From Solilutibacter tolerans (GTDB taxonomy: Bacteria; Pseudomonadota; Gammaproteobacteria; Xanthomonadales; Xanthomonadaceae), in NCBI RefSeq assembly GCF_900155935.1, contig NZ_FTLW01000004.1, forward strand, positions 349,677 to 413,676: a stretch of DNA of 64,000 nt. The letters run 5' to 3'. This document shows positions 53,379-60,269 of the stretch, one piece after another. Position numbers and translations under genes: made by a program. Under the pieces are notes generated by a model. The model had not been told where the DNA came from. It saw only the letters and a list, made by a program, of their open reading frames with translations, and did no database searches. How positions within the stretch are numbered: the first letter of the stretch is position 1; each line of letters opens with the position of its first letter.

Positions 53379-54086
53379 ATGGAAGTGGAAGAGCGGGGCA
53401 CGCGCTTTGGCGCCGCGCACGTATTGGCCTGGTCGACCGTGCTCCTGGGGTTCGGATTGATCCAGGGCACGCTGTACCTGAAAGGCTATTGGGGCGCGTT
53501 CGGGCTGGATCCGTTCCAATTCGGGAATGCGAGCGATCTGGCCTTGATTGGCCTCACTGGGATCGGCGTCACTGTCGCCTTCATGCTGGTTGCCGCGGTC
53601 GCCGGCGGTTATGTGGCGCAGAAGATCCTCCAGTTTGAACAGACCTACCGCTATGGCGGTTGGATCGTATTGCTCGTTGCGATTGCCCTGAGCGGTGTGC
53701 TGCTCTTCGTCGTTTCGTTCGGCTGGTTGCTCTGTATTGGCGTGCTGCTGACCTGGGCATTGATCTGGTTAGTGAAAAAGGCCCCTGACATCCCCAGCGC
53801 GATCCGAGATTGGAAGCTTCTGCCGTACGCCGCGCTGGCGCTCGCGTATATCCCGATGGGGGCGTATTTCTTGGGGCAGCGCAACGCGGCGCAGATCAAG
53901 ATCCGGCATAGTGGCGTCGTCGTGACCTCCACTGATGCCCTTCAGTGCCACGCAAACGGCTGGAAGTTCGCCGGGCGGCTCAATGACGTATACGTCATCT
54001 ATTGCCGCGTCCCGGAGGCGGTCACCGTCATCCCGGCAAATTCGGACTCCGTCATCCGACTGCAGGCGGCGCGTGCCGCACGCTGA
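53379..54086 (+). CDS. Multi-pass membrane protein of unknown function
   Basis: A 235-residue protein with about five membrane segments (residues ~14-33, 50-73, 93-132 as a pair, 148-167) and a C-terminal ~70-residue soluble domain with two Cys (ALQCHANGWK; VYVIYCRVPE). No family recognised. It lies inside the right end of the island, 450 bases from the DUF305 gene. No metal-ligand-rich segment is present, so a copper role is not indicated. Confidence 0.7.
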   Translation: MEVEERGTRFGAAHVLAWSTVLLGFGLIQGTLYLKGYWGAFGLDPFQFGNASDLALIGLTGIGVTVAFMLVAAVAGGYVAQKILQFEQTYRYGGWIVLLVAIALSGVLLFVVSFGWLLCIGVLLTWALIWLVKKAPDIPSAIRDWKLLPYAALALAYIPMGAYFLGQRNAAQIKIRHSGVVVTSTDALQCHANGWKFAGRLNDVYVIYCRVPEAVTVIPANSDSVIRLQAARAAR

Positions 54087-54209
54087 AGGCGGCGGTCGGA
54101 GATTGCGTGGCGCTCGCCAGTTCCAGATCGCCAGATTTGAAATCTGAGTCAGATCACGGCCCTATGTGCGGCAGATTTCGCGCAGCGGGCGTGCCTAGGA
54201 GTGCTTGCT

Positions 54210-54252
54210 CAGTGGAGTCGTGACAATCCCGAGTGCGCAGTGGAGCTGTGAC
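54210..54252 (+). repeat. Paired subterminal repeats, right
   Basis: CAGTGGAGTCGTGAC (54210-54224) and CAGTGGAGCTGTGAC (54238-54252) start 28 bp apart, the same period as the left pair, and in the same plus-strand orientation rather than inverted. Confidence 0.7.
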
Positions 54253-54274
54253 AAAACCGAGAGGGGCTGGAATT

Positions 54275-54298
54275 GTCACAGCTTTACCGAGCCCGGTT
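54275..54298 (-). repeat. Right terminal inverted repeat of the copper island
   Basis: Exact reverse complement of 43226-43249 over 24 bp; begins GTCACAGCTTTACC and ends GCCCGGTT. Confidence 0.85.
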
Positions 54299-54350
54299 GT
54301 TCTTGAGGGCTACAAGGCCTTCTTTACGCAACACCCTTAGATGTACCAGA

Positions 54351-54378
54351 AGTTCGCATAATGTTTATTATGTAATAA
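54351..54378 (+). other. dif-like XerC/XerD recombination site
   Basis: XerC-type arm AGTTCGCATAA, 6-bp centre TGTTTA, XerD-type arm TTATGTAATAA. The E. coli dif arms are GGTGCGCATAA and TTATGTTAAAT with centre TGTATA. The inner parts CGCATAA and TTATGT match exactly at the right spacing; the differences lie mainly in the outer XerD arm. This could be chromosomal dif or a dif-type att site of an Xer-using element. Confidence 0.6.
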
Positions 54379-54388
54379 GTAAGCAGAC

Positions 54389-54420
54389 TTGACCCTTGAC
54401 CTAACTCTAGAGTCGATAAT
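54389..54420 (+). promoter_or_regulatory. MerR-type promoter/operator
   Basis: TTGACC (54389-54394) and GATAAT (54415-54420) are separated by 20 bases, the long spacer typical of MerR-family promoters. The spacer contains the palindrome ACTCTAGAGT (54404-54413). The promoter lies just ahead of the regulator gene and its downstream copA and copB, so autoregulation of the three-gene operon is likely. Confidence 0.65.
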
Positions 54421-54447
54421 GCTTTTGAACCCAAGCTGGCAATGCTC

Positions 54448-54861
54448 ATGAAGATCGGCCAACTATCCCGGGCCACCGGGCTACCCATCGACACGATCCG
54501 ATACTACGAGAACCAAGGCGTGCTGCCGCGCGCCGAACGCCAGGCGTCGTCCGGCTATCGGTTGTATGACGATGCCGATGTCGAACGTCTGCAATTCATC
54601 CGCCGTGCTAAGGCGCTGGGTTTCACGTTGGTCGAGATCCGCGAGCTGATGGCGATGACCCAAGGCGACGATGTCGCCGCGATTCGCTCAGCTGCCGTCG
54701 CCAAGCTGGATGATGTCGAACAGCGCCTGCAGGATTTGGCTCGCGTCCGCACCGCGCTGAAGTCCCTGGTCGACGCTTGTCCCGGGCGCGGCCAGATGGA
54801 TGCTTGTCCCATCCTTCATGCACTCACCGATTCGCCACAGGCCGGACGGAAACATGACTAA
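54448..54861 (+). CDS. MerR-family metal-responsive regulator (CueR-like)
   Basis: A 137-residue regulator from ATG at 54448 (an ATG two codons upstream is possible). The N-terminal winged helix is MKIGQLSRATGLPIDTIRYY, then a dimerisation helix and a C-terminal metal loop with two Cys (DACPGRGQMDACPIL). The position that is Cys in Zn/Pb/Cd sensors and Ser in CueR appears to be Val here by my alignment, so it lacks the divalent-metal Cys. That and the following copA-copB point to Cu(I). The Cys spacing is one longer than in CueR, so metal identity is not certain. Its stop overlaps copA by 8 bases. Confidence 0.88.
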   Translation: MKIGQLSRATGLPIDTIRYYENQGVLPRAERQASSGYRLYDDADVERLQFIRRAKALGFTLVEIRELMAMTQGDDVAAIRSAAVAKLDDVEQRLQDLARVRTALKSLVDACPGRGQMDACPILHALTDSPQAGRKHD

Positions 54862-56674
54862 AGCCTTCAATTCGCAGCGACGCCAGTTTGTCACCGGCGC
54901 ACTGGCCCTGGGCACTGCAGCCACGTTGCCCGCCCATGGCTGGGGCCGTGCGCGACGTGACACCCATGCACACACGCAACCACTCAGCGAGCTTCGCGGG
55001 GATCATTTCAATCTCAGTATTGGCGAAATCCCGGTCAACCTGACCGGCAGACCGGCACGTGCGAAAGTCGTCAACGGCACCCTGCCAGCGCCGACTTTGT
55101 ATTGGCGCGAAGGCGACACGGTCGAATTGCGCGTCAGCAATGCCTTGCACGAGGACACGTCGATCCACTGGCACGGCATCATCTTGCCCGCGAACATGGA
55201 TGGCGTGCCTGGCTTCAGCTTCCACGGCATCGCGCCGGGCGAGTCGTACCTGTATCGCTTCAAATTGAATCAATCGGGCACTTACTGGTACCACGCACAT
55301 TCTTCGATGCAGGAAGCGGTCGGCGTATATGGCGCGATTGTCATAGAACCGCGCAACGGCGAGCGCCATCACGCCGATCGTGATCACGTCATCCTGTTGT
55401 CCGACTGGAGTGACGATGATCCACATGCCATCCAGCGCAAGCTCAAGATCATGGGGCATTACTACAATCGCAACATGCGCACCGTCGGCGATTTTCTGCG
55501 CGATGCTCGGCGTGACGGCACCCAGGCAGCGCTGAAGGACCGCGGCGAATGGGGGCGCATGCGCATGAGTCCGACGGATTTGGCCGATGTCACCGCCCTG
55601 ACCTACACGTACCTCGCCAATGGCAGCACGCCTGCCGGCAACTGGACGGCGCTGTTCAAACGCGGTGAAAAAGTGCGCCTGCGCTTCATCAATGGCTCGG
55701 CGATGACATTTTTCGACGTGCGCATCCCGGGCCTCAAGATGACTGTGGTCGCCGCCGATGGTCAGGATGTCGAACCGGTCAGCGTCGATGAATTCCGCAT
55801 CGGCGTGGCCGAAACGTATGACATCATCGTTGAACCCAGCGAGCAGCCCTACACCATCTTCGCGCAGTCGATGGATCGCGGCGGCTATGCCCGCGCCACC
55901 CTCTCCCCTGCCCCGGGTCTTGAAGCCGCTATCCCCGCGATGGACCCTCGCGCGTTGCTGACCATGGCCGACATGGGCCACGACCACGGCGCGATGAGCA
56001 GCGGTGAAATGAGCTGCGGCGCATCGATGAAACCCACCAACAAAGCCGATGCTGAAATGAAATGCGGCGCGGGCATGTGCGGTGCATCCATGCAAGCACC
56101 GAAGCAAGACACACATGCCAACCATGCGGGCATGGCAGACAACATGACGATGATCTCGCATCCGGCAAGTGAAACCGACAACCCGGATGTCGATATGCAA
56201 ACGATGATGCCTTCGCGCTCCATCAGCGATCCCGGCATCGGCCTGCGCAACAACGGCCGCAGAGTATTGACCTATGGCGATCTCACATCCGTCTTCGCGC
56301 AGCCCGATCCACGCACGCCCACACGCGACATCGAATTGCACCTGACCGGCAATATGGAGCGCTATACCTGGGGCTTCGATGGTGTGCCGTTCTCGAAGGC
56401 GAAACCCATTCGTCTCAACTATGGCGAACGTGTGCGCATCGTGCTGGTCAATGACACCATGATGGAGCATCCCATCCATTTACATGGCATGTGGAGCGAC
56501 CTAGAAAATGCTGAGGGCGAATTCCAAGTGCGCAAGCATACGGTCAGCGTGCCGCCCGGCCACATCCGCAGCTATCGGGTGACAGCAGACGCGCTCGGTC
56601 GTTGGGCGTTTCACTGCCACATGCTGATGCATATGGAGATGGGCATGTTCCGCGAAGTGCGGGTGGAACCATGA
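54854..56674 (+). CDS. copA: Multicopper oxidase CopA, second copy
   Basis: A 606-residue paralogue of the island CopA. Tat signal SQRRQFVTGALALGTAATLP. Copper motifs: HWHGIILPANMDG, WYHAHSSMQ, HPIHLHGMWSD and HCHMLMHMEMGM. Its Met/His/Cys-rich insert (MGHDHGAMSSGEMSCGASM; KCGAGMCGASM) contains Cys residues not found in the island copy. It starts inside the end of the MerR-family gene and overlaps copB by 4 bases. It lies outside the inverted repeats and is the probable original chromosomal system. Confidence 0.95.
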   Translation: MTKAFNSQRRQFVTGALALGTAATLPAHGWGRARRDTHAHTQPLSELRGDHFNLSIGEIPVNLTGRPARAKVVNGTLPAPTLYWREGDTVELRVSNALHEDTSIHWHGIILPANMDGVPGFSFHGIAPGESYLYRFKLNQSGTYWYHAHSSMQEAVGVYGAIVIEPRNGERHHADRDHVILLSDWSDDDPHAIQRKLKIMGHYYNRNMRTVGDFLRDARRDGTQAALKDRGEWGRMRMSPTDLADVTALTYTYLANGSTPAGNWTALFKRGEKVRLRFINGSAMTFFDVRIPGLKMTVVAADGQDVEPVSVDEFRIGVAETYDIIVEPSEQPYTIFAQSMDRGGYARATLSPAPGLEAAIPAMDPRALLTMADMGHDHGAMSSGEMSCGASMKPTNKADAEMKCGAGMCGASMQAPKQDTHANHAGMADNMTMISHPASETDNPDVDMQTMMPSRSISDPGIGLRNNGRRVLTYGDLTSVFAQPDPRTPTRDIELHLTGNMERYTWGFDGVPFSKAKPIRLNYGERVRIVLVNDTMMEHPIHLHGMWSDLENAEGEFQVRKHTVSVPPGHIRSYRVTADALGRWAFHCHMLMHMEMGMFREVRVEP

Positions 56675-57549
56675 GGATGTCGCATCCCTATGCCTTCGCA
56701 CTGCTCGCGCTCATTGCCCTGCCCGCACACGCGCAGCATGCAGGCCACGAACACAGCCAGCAGCCGACACAGACGACCGAAGCGGACGAACACGCCGATC
56801 ACGCATCGCACATGCCGAAAGAAGCCCTGCCATTGCCGGACTTCATCCGCTCCCCGACACCACAGGACATGGCGGCTGCCTTCCCTGACCTGCACGGCAT
56901 GGACATGTCCGACCACATGGTCGAAGACCCGTGGATCACTACACTTACGGTGGACCGGCTGGAGCGCGATCTAGGCGATGACCCGGCGACCGGCTGGGCC
57001 GTGCAGGCGTGGTCCGGCAAGAGTCACAACCGCCTCTGGCTGGAAAGCGAAGGCGAGCGTGATGCGCACGGAAGCCATGGGCATATCCGTGCATCGTGGG
57101 GACATGCCACCGGACCGTGGTGGAACCGGATGGTTGGTTGGCGGCGTGATTTTGGCGGCGGTGTACAACGCGATTGGGTCGGCGTCGGCGTACACGGCCA
57201 TGCGCCTTATAAATTCGATGTCGAAGCGACTGCGTTCGTGGGCGCATCGGGTCGCGCGCTGCTGGAAGGTAAGGCGAGCTACGACGTGCTGCTGACCAAT
57301 CGCCTGATACTGCAACCCGAAGCCGGCATCGCGATCCACGCCAAGGACGATGCCAAGATGGGCGTCGGTCAAGGTGTTTCAGAGCTGCATGGCGGCCTTC
57401 GCCTTCGTTACGAGTTCCGCCGAGAGTTCGCCCCCTACATCGGTTGGCGGTATGCGCGCAGCTTCGGCAACACGGCGGATATGCGTGAAACAGAGGGCGA
57501 AGCCGTATCTGAGCACCAATGGGTCGCCGGCATTCGCTTCTGGTTTTAG
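56671..57549 (+). CDS. copB: Outer-membrane copper resistance protein CopB, second copy
   Basis: A 292-residue CopB with a Sec signal (residues 1-22, PAHAQ), a short His-rich segment (HAGHEHSQQ; DEHADHASHM) and the CopB barrel (NRLWLESEGERD, LTNRLILQPEAG, ending WVAGIRFWF). It has none of the six Met-His units of the island CopB, which accounts for most of the length difference. Starts by ATGA overlap with copA. Confidence 0.93.
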   Translation: MRMSHPYAFALLALIALPAHAQHAGHEHSQQPTQTTEADEHADHASHMPKEALPLPDFIRSPTPQDMAAAFPDLHGMDMSDHMVEDPWITTLTVDRLERDLGDDPATGWAVQAWSGKSHNRLWLESEGERDAHGSHGHIRASWGHATGPWWNRMVGWRRDFGGGVQRDWVGVGVHGHAPYKFDVEATAFVGASGRALLEGKASYDVLLTNRLILQPEAGIAIHAKDDAKMGVGQGVSELHGGLRLRYEFRREFAPYIGWRYARSFGNTADMRETEGEAVSEHQWVAGIRFWF

Positions 57550-57552
57550 CGT

Positions 57553-58440
57553 CTAAGCAAGATAGCGCCTGAACCAAGCGATGGTGCGCTCCCAGGCGAG
57601 ATTCGCCGCAGCCTCGTCATAGCGCGGCGTTGAATCGTTGTGGAAGCCGTGGTTGGTGCCCGGATAAAAGTGCGCCTCGTAGGTCTTGCCAGCGGCTTTC
57701 AGCGCCTTCTCGTAGTCCGGCCATGTCGAGTTGACACCCGGGTCGGTTTCGGCGAAGTGGATGAGCAACGGCGCCTTGATCTTGGCGACATCTTCCGGCT
57801 TCGCTTGGCGCCCGTAGAACGGCACCGCCGCGGCCAACTCCGGATAGGCCACTGCCGCGACATGTGACACGCCACCGCCATAGCAAAACCCGGTGATGCC
57901 GACCTTGTCGCTGACAAAGTCACTGGCCATCAGGTGATCGATGGCGGCAAAGAAATCATTCATCAATTTCTCGGGATCAACCTGCTTCTGCAGCTCGCGG
58001 CCCTTTTCGTCGTTGCCCGGATAACCGCCGACAGAGGTCAGACCATCGGGCGCCAGCGCAACAAAACCGGCCTTCGCCACGCGACGGGCAACATCCTCGA
58101 TATACGGATTGAGACCCCGGTTCTCGTGCACGACGACCACCCCCGGCACCGGGCCTTCGGCCTTGGCCGGACGCACCAGATAACCCCGTACTTCCCCATG
58201 CCCCTTGGGCGAGGGGTAACGGACGTACTCGGGTTTGATGTCAGGGTCGGTGAATTCAATCTGCTGAGCCAGTGCGTAGTTGGGACTGAGCAACGAGAGC
58301 GCTGTCGCCGCCGTCATCCCGCCGATCGCGCATTTGCCTGCGCTGGCCAGGAACTCGCGCCGGGTGATGCGCCCATGGACGTAGAAGTCGTAGAGCTCCA
58401 GTAACTTCGGGGAAAAATCCTTCGCGGTCAGACGCGTCAT
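57553..58440 (-). CDS. Dienelactone hydrolase family protein, Tat-exported
   Basis: A 295-residue alpha/beta hydrolase. It begins MTRLTAKDFSPKLLELYDFY and has a twin-arginine signal (ITRREFLASAGKCAIGGMTA). The dienelactone hydrolase pattern is clear: nucleophile Cys in GITGFCYGGGVSH, acid in FAETDPGVNS and His in PGTNHGFHND. The substrate is unknown. GTG at 58449 and ATG at 58446 are alternative starts; 58440 agrees with the common N-terminus of the family. It is convergent with the second copB, 3 bases from its stop. Confidence 0.9.
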   Translation of the reverse strand: MTRLTAKDFSPKLLELYDFYVHGRITRREFLASAGKCAIGGMTAATALSLLSPNYALAQQIEFTDPDIKPEYVRYPSPKGHGEVRGYLVRPAKAEGPVPGVVVVHENRGLNPYIEDVARRVAKAGFVALAPDGLTSVGGYPGNDEKGRELQKQVDPEKLMNDFFAAIDHLMASDFVSDKVGITGFCYGGGVSHVAAVAYPELAAAVPFYGRQAKPEDVAKIKAPLLIHFAETDPGVNSTWPDYEKALKAAGKTYEAHFYPGTNHGFHNDSTPRYDEAAANLAWERTIAWFRRYLA

Positions 58441-58581
58441 CGACATCACCCATGTTCACCAATCGAATACACAGACTGCGCTGGCCGGCGATAACGATGG
58501 GTGAAAGCGGTTTGTGTCCGACAAATGCAAACGCCAGAAACACGCAAGGCCCCGTTTCCGGAGCCTTGGTGCTTGAACAAG

Positions 58582-58657
58582 TGGCGTCCCCACGGGGATT
58601 CGAACCCCGGTCGCATCCGTGAAAGGGATGTGTCCTAGGCCTCTAGACGATGGGGAC
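58582..58657 (-). tRNA. tRNA-Glu (UUC)
   Basis: 76 nt on the minus strand, encoded CCA included. The acceptor stem starts GTCCCCA and pairs with TGGGGAC. The anticodon loop is CTTTCAC with TTC, and the T-loop is GGTTCGAATCC. MnmA in this window would thiolate its U34. Confidence 0.97.
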
Positions 58658-58708
58658 GTCGATTTGAAACTCATGAATCCGGAGAGGCATCCGTCATCAC
58701 TTGAATAT

Positions 58709-58784
58709 TGGTGGAGCCAAGCGGGATCGAACCGCTGACCTCCTGCATGCCATGCAGGCGCTCTCCCAGCTGAGCTATGGCCCC
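58709..58784 (-). tRNA. tRNA-Ala (GGC)
   Basis: 76 nt on the minus strand, encoded CCA included. Starts GGGGCCATAGCTCAGC, anticodon GGC within CATGGCATG, T-loop GGTTCGATCC. Lies 51 bases from tRNA-Glu in the same direction; the two are probably co-transcribed. Confidence 0.97.
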
Positions 58785-58846
58785 ACGTCGTGGAGCGCGA
58801 AATTCTAGAGAGCTAGACGGCCAACGTCAACACTTGTTGACGACAT

Positions 58847-59326
58847 TCAGGCAACTGCCTGACTTTGCACCCGCTCCAACGTGGCCACGCCATGTCCCTG
58901 CCCTGCCAAATGGTCCAGCCATTTGCCCAGAAACGTGTTCATTTGGAGGCGGTGGCCCACCAGCTCCGCTGGTGGCGGATACATCCCGATCACGTCCTGC
59001 CAGCGGCGGCCGACATAACAATGCGTGGCTTCTGCCTGGCGCGCATCGCGATACAGGCGCAAATGCGCGGAAGGATCTGGTTCACCCGTGACCGGGTCAC
59101 GCACGTCGTACGTCAGACGCAACTCGGTGGTGAACTTGTGCTGTTCGATGATCTCTAGCCGTAGCGGCAAACCAGAGGACCCACGCGACACGTAATGGCC
59201 CGTCGCCAAGACCGCAGGTGTAAACAGGCGGTCCAGCTTGCGATGATTCTCTGCGTACAAGCCCATCAACCAGGCGAAGCGGCTCAGCTTCGGCAGGCGG
59301 GTGACCGGGGCAAGGACGGTGCTCAT
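58847..59326 (-). CDS. DUF1249 family protein (YqiB-like)
   Basis: A 159-residue cytoplasmic protein. Family features: RFAWLMGLYAENHRKLDRLF near the start and RLYRDARQAEATHCYVGRRW in the middle. No enzymatic motif is known. ATG at 59326 gives the normal length, and long in-frame upstream sequence overlaps ppsR and was rejected. It lies 32 bases after the ppsR stop in the same direction. Confidence 0.9.
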   Translation of the reverse strand: MSTVLAPVTRLPKLSRFAWLMGLYAENHRKLDRLFTPAVLATGHYVSRGSSGLPLRLEIIEQHKFTTELRLTYDVRDPVTGEPDPSAHLRLYRDARQAEATHCYVGRRWQDVIGMYPPPAELVGHRLQMNTFLGKWLDHLAGQGHGVATLERVQSQAVA

Positions 59327-59358
59327 GCCATCCGATCCTACAGGCAGCCGGAACTCCG

Positions 59359-60180
59359 TCAATACATCTCGCGGTTGATGCCCAGCGTTTCCAGCACGCG
59401 GCTCGAAATCTCCTCGATCGAGGCGTGCGTGGTGGAGAGCACGGGGATGTTCTCGGTCCGGAAGATCACGTCCGCGGCGGCGACTTCGCTCTTGCAGGTC
59501 GATAACTCCGCATAGCGCGAGTTGGGACGACGCTCTTGGCGGATCTGGTGTAGGCGATCCGGGTCGATGGTCAGCCCGAAGATCTTGTGCTTGTGCGGCC
59601 GCAGCTTGGCTGGCAGGCGGTCGGTTTCCAGATCTTCCTCCGTCAACGGGTAGTTGGCCGCGCGTACGCCGTGGTGGAGCGCCAGATACACGCAAGTGGG
59701 TGTCTTGCCCGCGCGCGAGACACCCACGAGGATCAGGTCGGCATCGCTGTAATCCACCCGCATGCCGTCGTCGTGGGTCAACGCGTAATTCATCGCATTG
59801 ATGCGCTGGTGATAGGTGTCGAAATCAACGATGCCGTGTGCCTGCCCGACCCGTGGCTGGCGCTGGCTGCCCAACTCCTCTTCCAAGGGGGCGATGAAGG
59901 GCGCGAACACGTCCATCATCAAAGCGCCGCTCTCCGCCAAGATTCGGCTGAGCTCCTCATCCACGCAGGTATTGACCACGATGGCCCGAAGTCCCGTGCG
60001 CTGGCTTGATTCGCGGATGATGGCGGCCGCCTCGCGGGCGCGATCCGGTGTGTCCACGAACGGGATGCGGTCGGTCTCGAACCGCTGCTGGGTGAATTGG
60101 GTCAACAGGCTGTGGCCGATGGTTTCGGCAGTGATGCCAGTGCCATCGGAGACGTAAAAGACCGGGCGAGCGTCGGACAT
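59359..60180 (-). CDS. ppsR: PEP synthase regulatory protein (bifunctional kinase/pyrophosphorylase)
   Basis: Switches PEP synthase off by ADP-dependent phosphorylation of its active-site threonine and on again by Pi-dependent dephosphorylation. The 273-residue length is standard. The P-loop is [18 protein letters not shown], and the N-terminus [20 protein letters not shown] is a family signature. It is divergent from its target gene ppsA across 89 bases. Confidence 0.95.
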   Translation of the reverse strand: MSDARPVFYVSDGTGITAETIGHSLLTQFTQQRFETDRIPFVDTPDRAREAAAIIRESSQRTGLRAIVVNTCVDEELSRILAESGALMMDVFAPFIAPLEEELGSQRQPRVGQAHGIVDFDTYHQRINAMNYALTHDDGMRVDYSDADLILVGVSRAGKTPTCVYLALHHGVRAANYPLTEEDLETDRLPAKLRPHKHKIFGLTIDPDRLHQIRQERRPNSRYAELSTCKSEVAAADVIFRTENIPVLSTTHASIEEISSRVLETLGINREMY

Positions 60181-60212
60181 GGGCGTCGGAATGAAAACGT
60201 ATGCGTAGGGAT

Positions 60213-60221
60213 TGCTAAAAT
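60213..60221 (+). promoter_or_regulatory. Extended -10 promoter element for ppsA
   Basis: TGCTAAAAT, an extended -10 with TG one base before TAAAAT, in the 89-bp space between the divergent ppsR and ppsA. It lies 49 bases before the ppsA start. No clear -35, as is common for extended -10 promoters. Confidence 0.5.
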
Positions 60222-60269
60222 AGCCTGCTGACGGCCTGCCGTCCCCCCATCCCCAACCCGGAGCCTGCC

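Larger units (their letters stand above)
43226..54298. mobile_element. Copper-resistance island bounded by 24-bp inverted repeats
   Basis: An 11.07-kb segment whose ends are a perfect 24-bp inverted repeat at 43226-43249 and 54275-54298. Inside each end are two further copies of the repeat core spaced 28 bp apart. The interior holds an IS3-type remnant, gene fragments, and a copL-copA-copB-copM-copG-copF operon with two accessory genes. No transposase that could recognise the ends is present, so it is a non-autonomous or decayed element. The multiple subterminal repeats recall IS21-family and Tn7-like ends. Class is not established. Confidence 0.75.
54087..54441. other. Island right boundary region
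   Basis: No gene. It holds the two right subterminal repeats, the right inverted repeat, a dif-like site at 54351-54378 and the promoter region of the MerR-family gene. Confidence 0.7.

Noticed and set aside
54824..56479. 551-residue open frame antisense to the second copA
   Set aside because: Shadow of copA; composition is dominated by His, Ala and Arg without domains.
59013..59030. Possible second dif-like site (CGCATT near TTATGT on the minus strand)
   Set aside because: The half-sites are not separated by 6 bases and the sequence lies inside the DUF1249 coding region.
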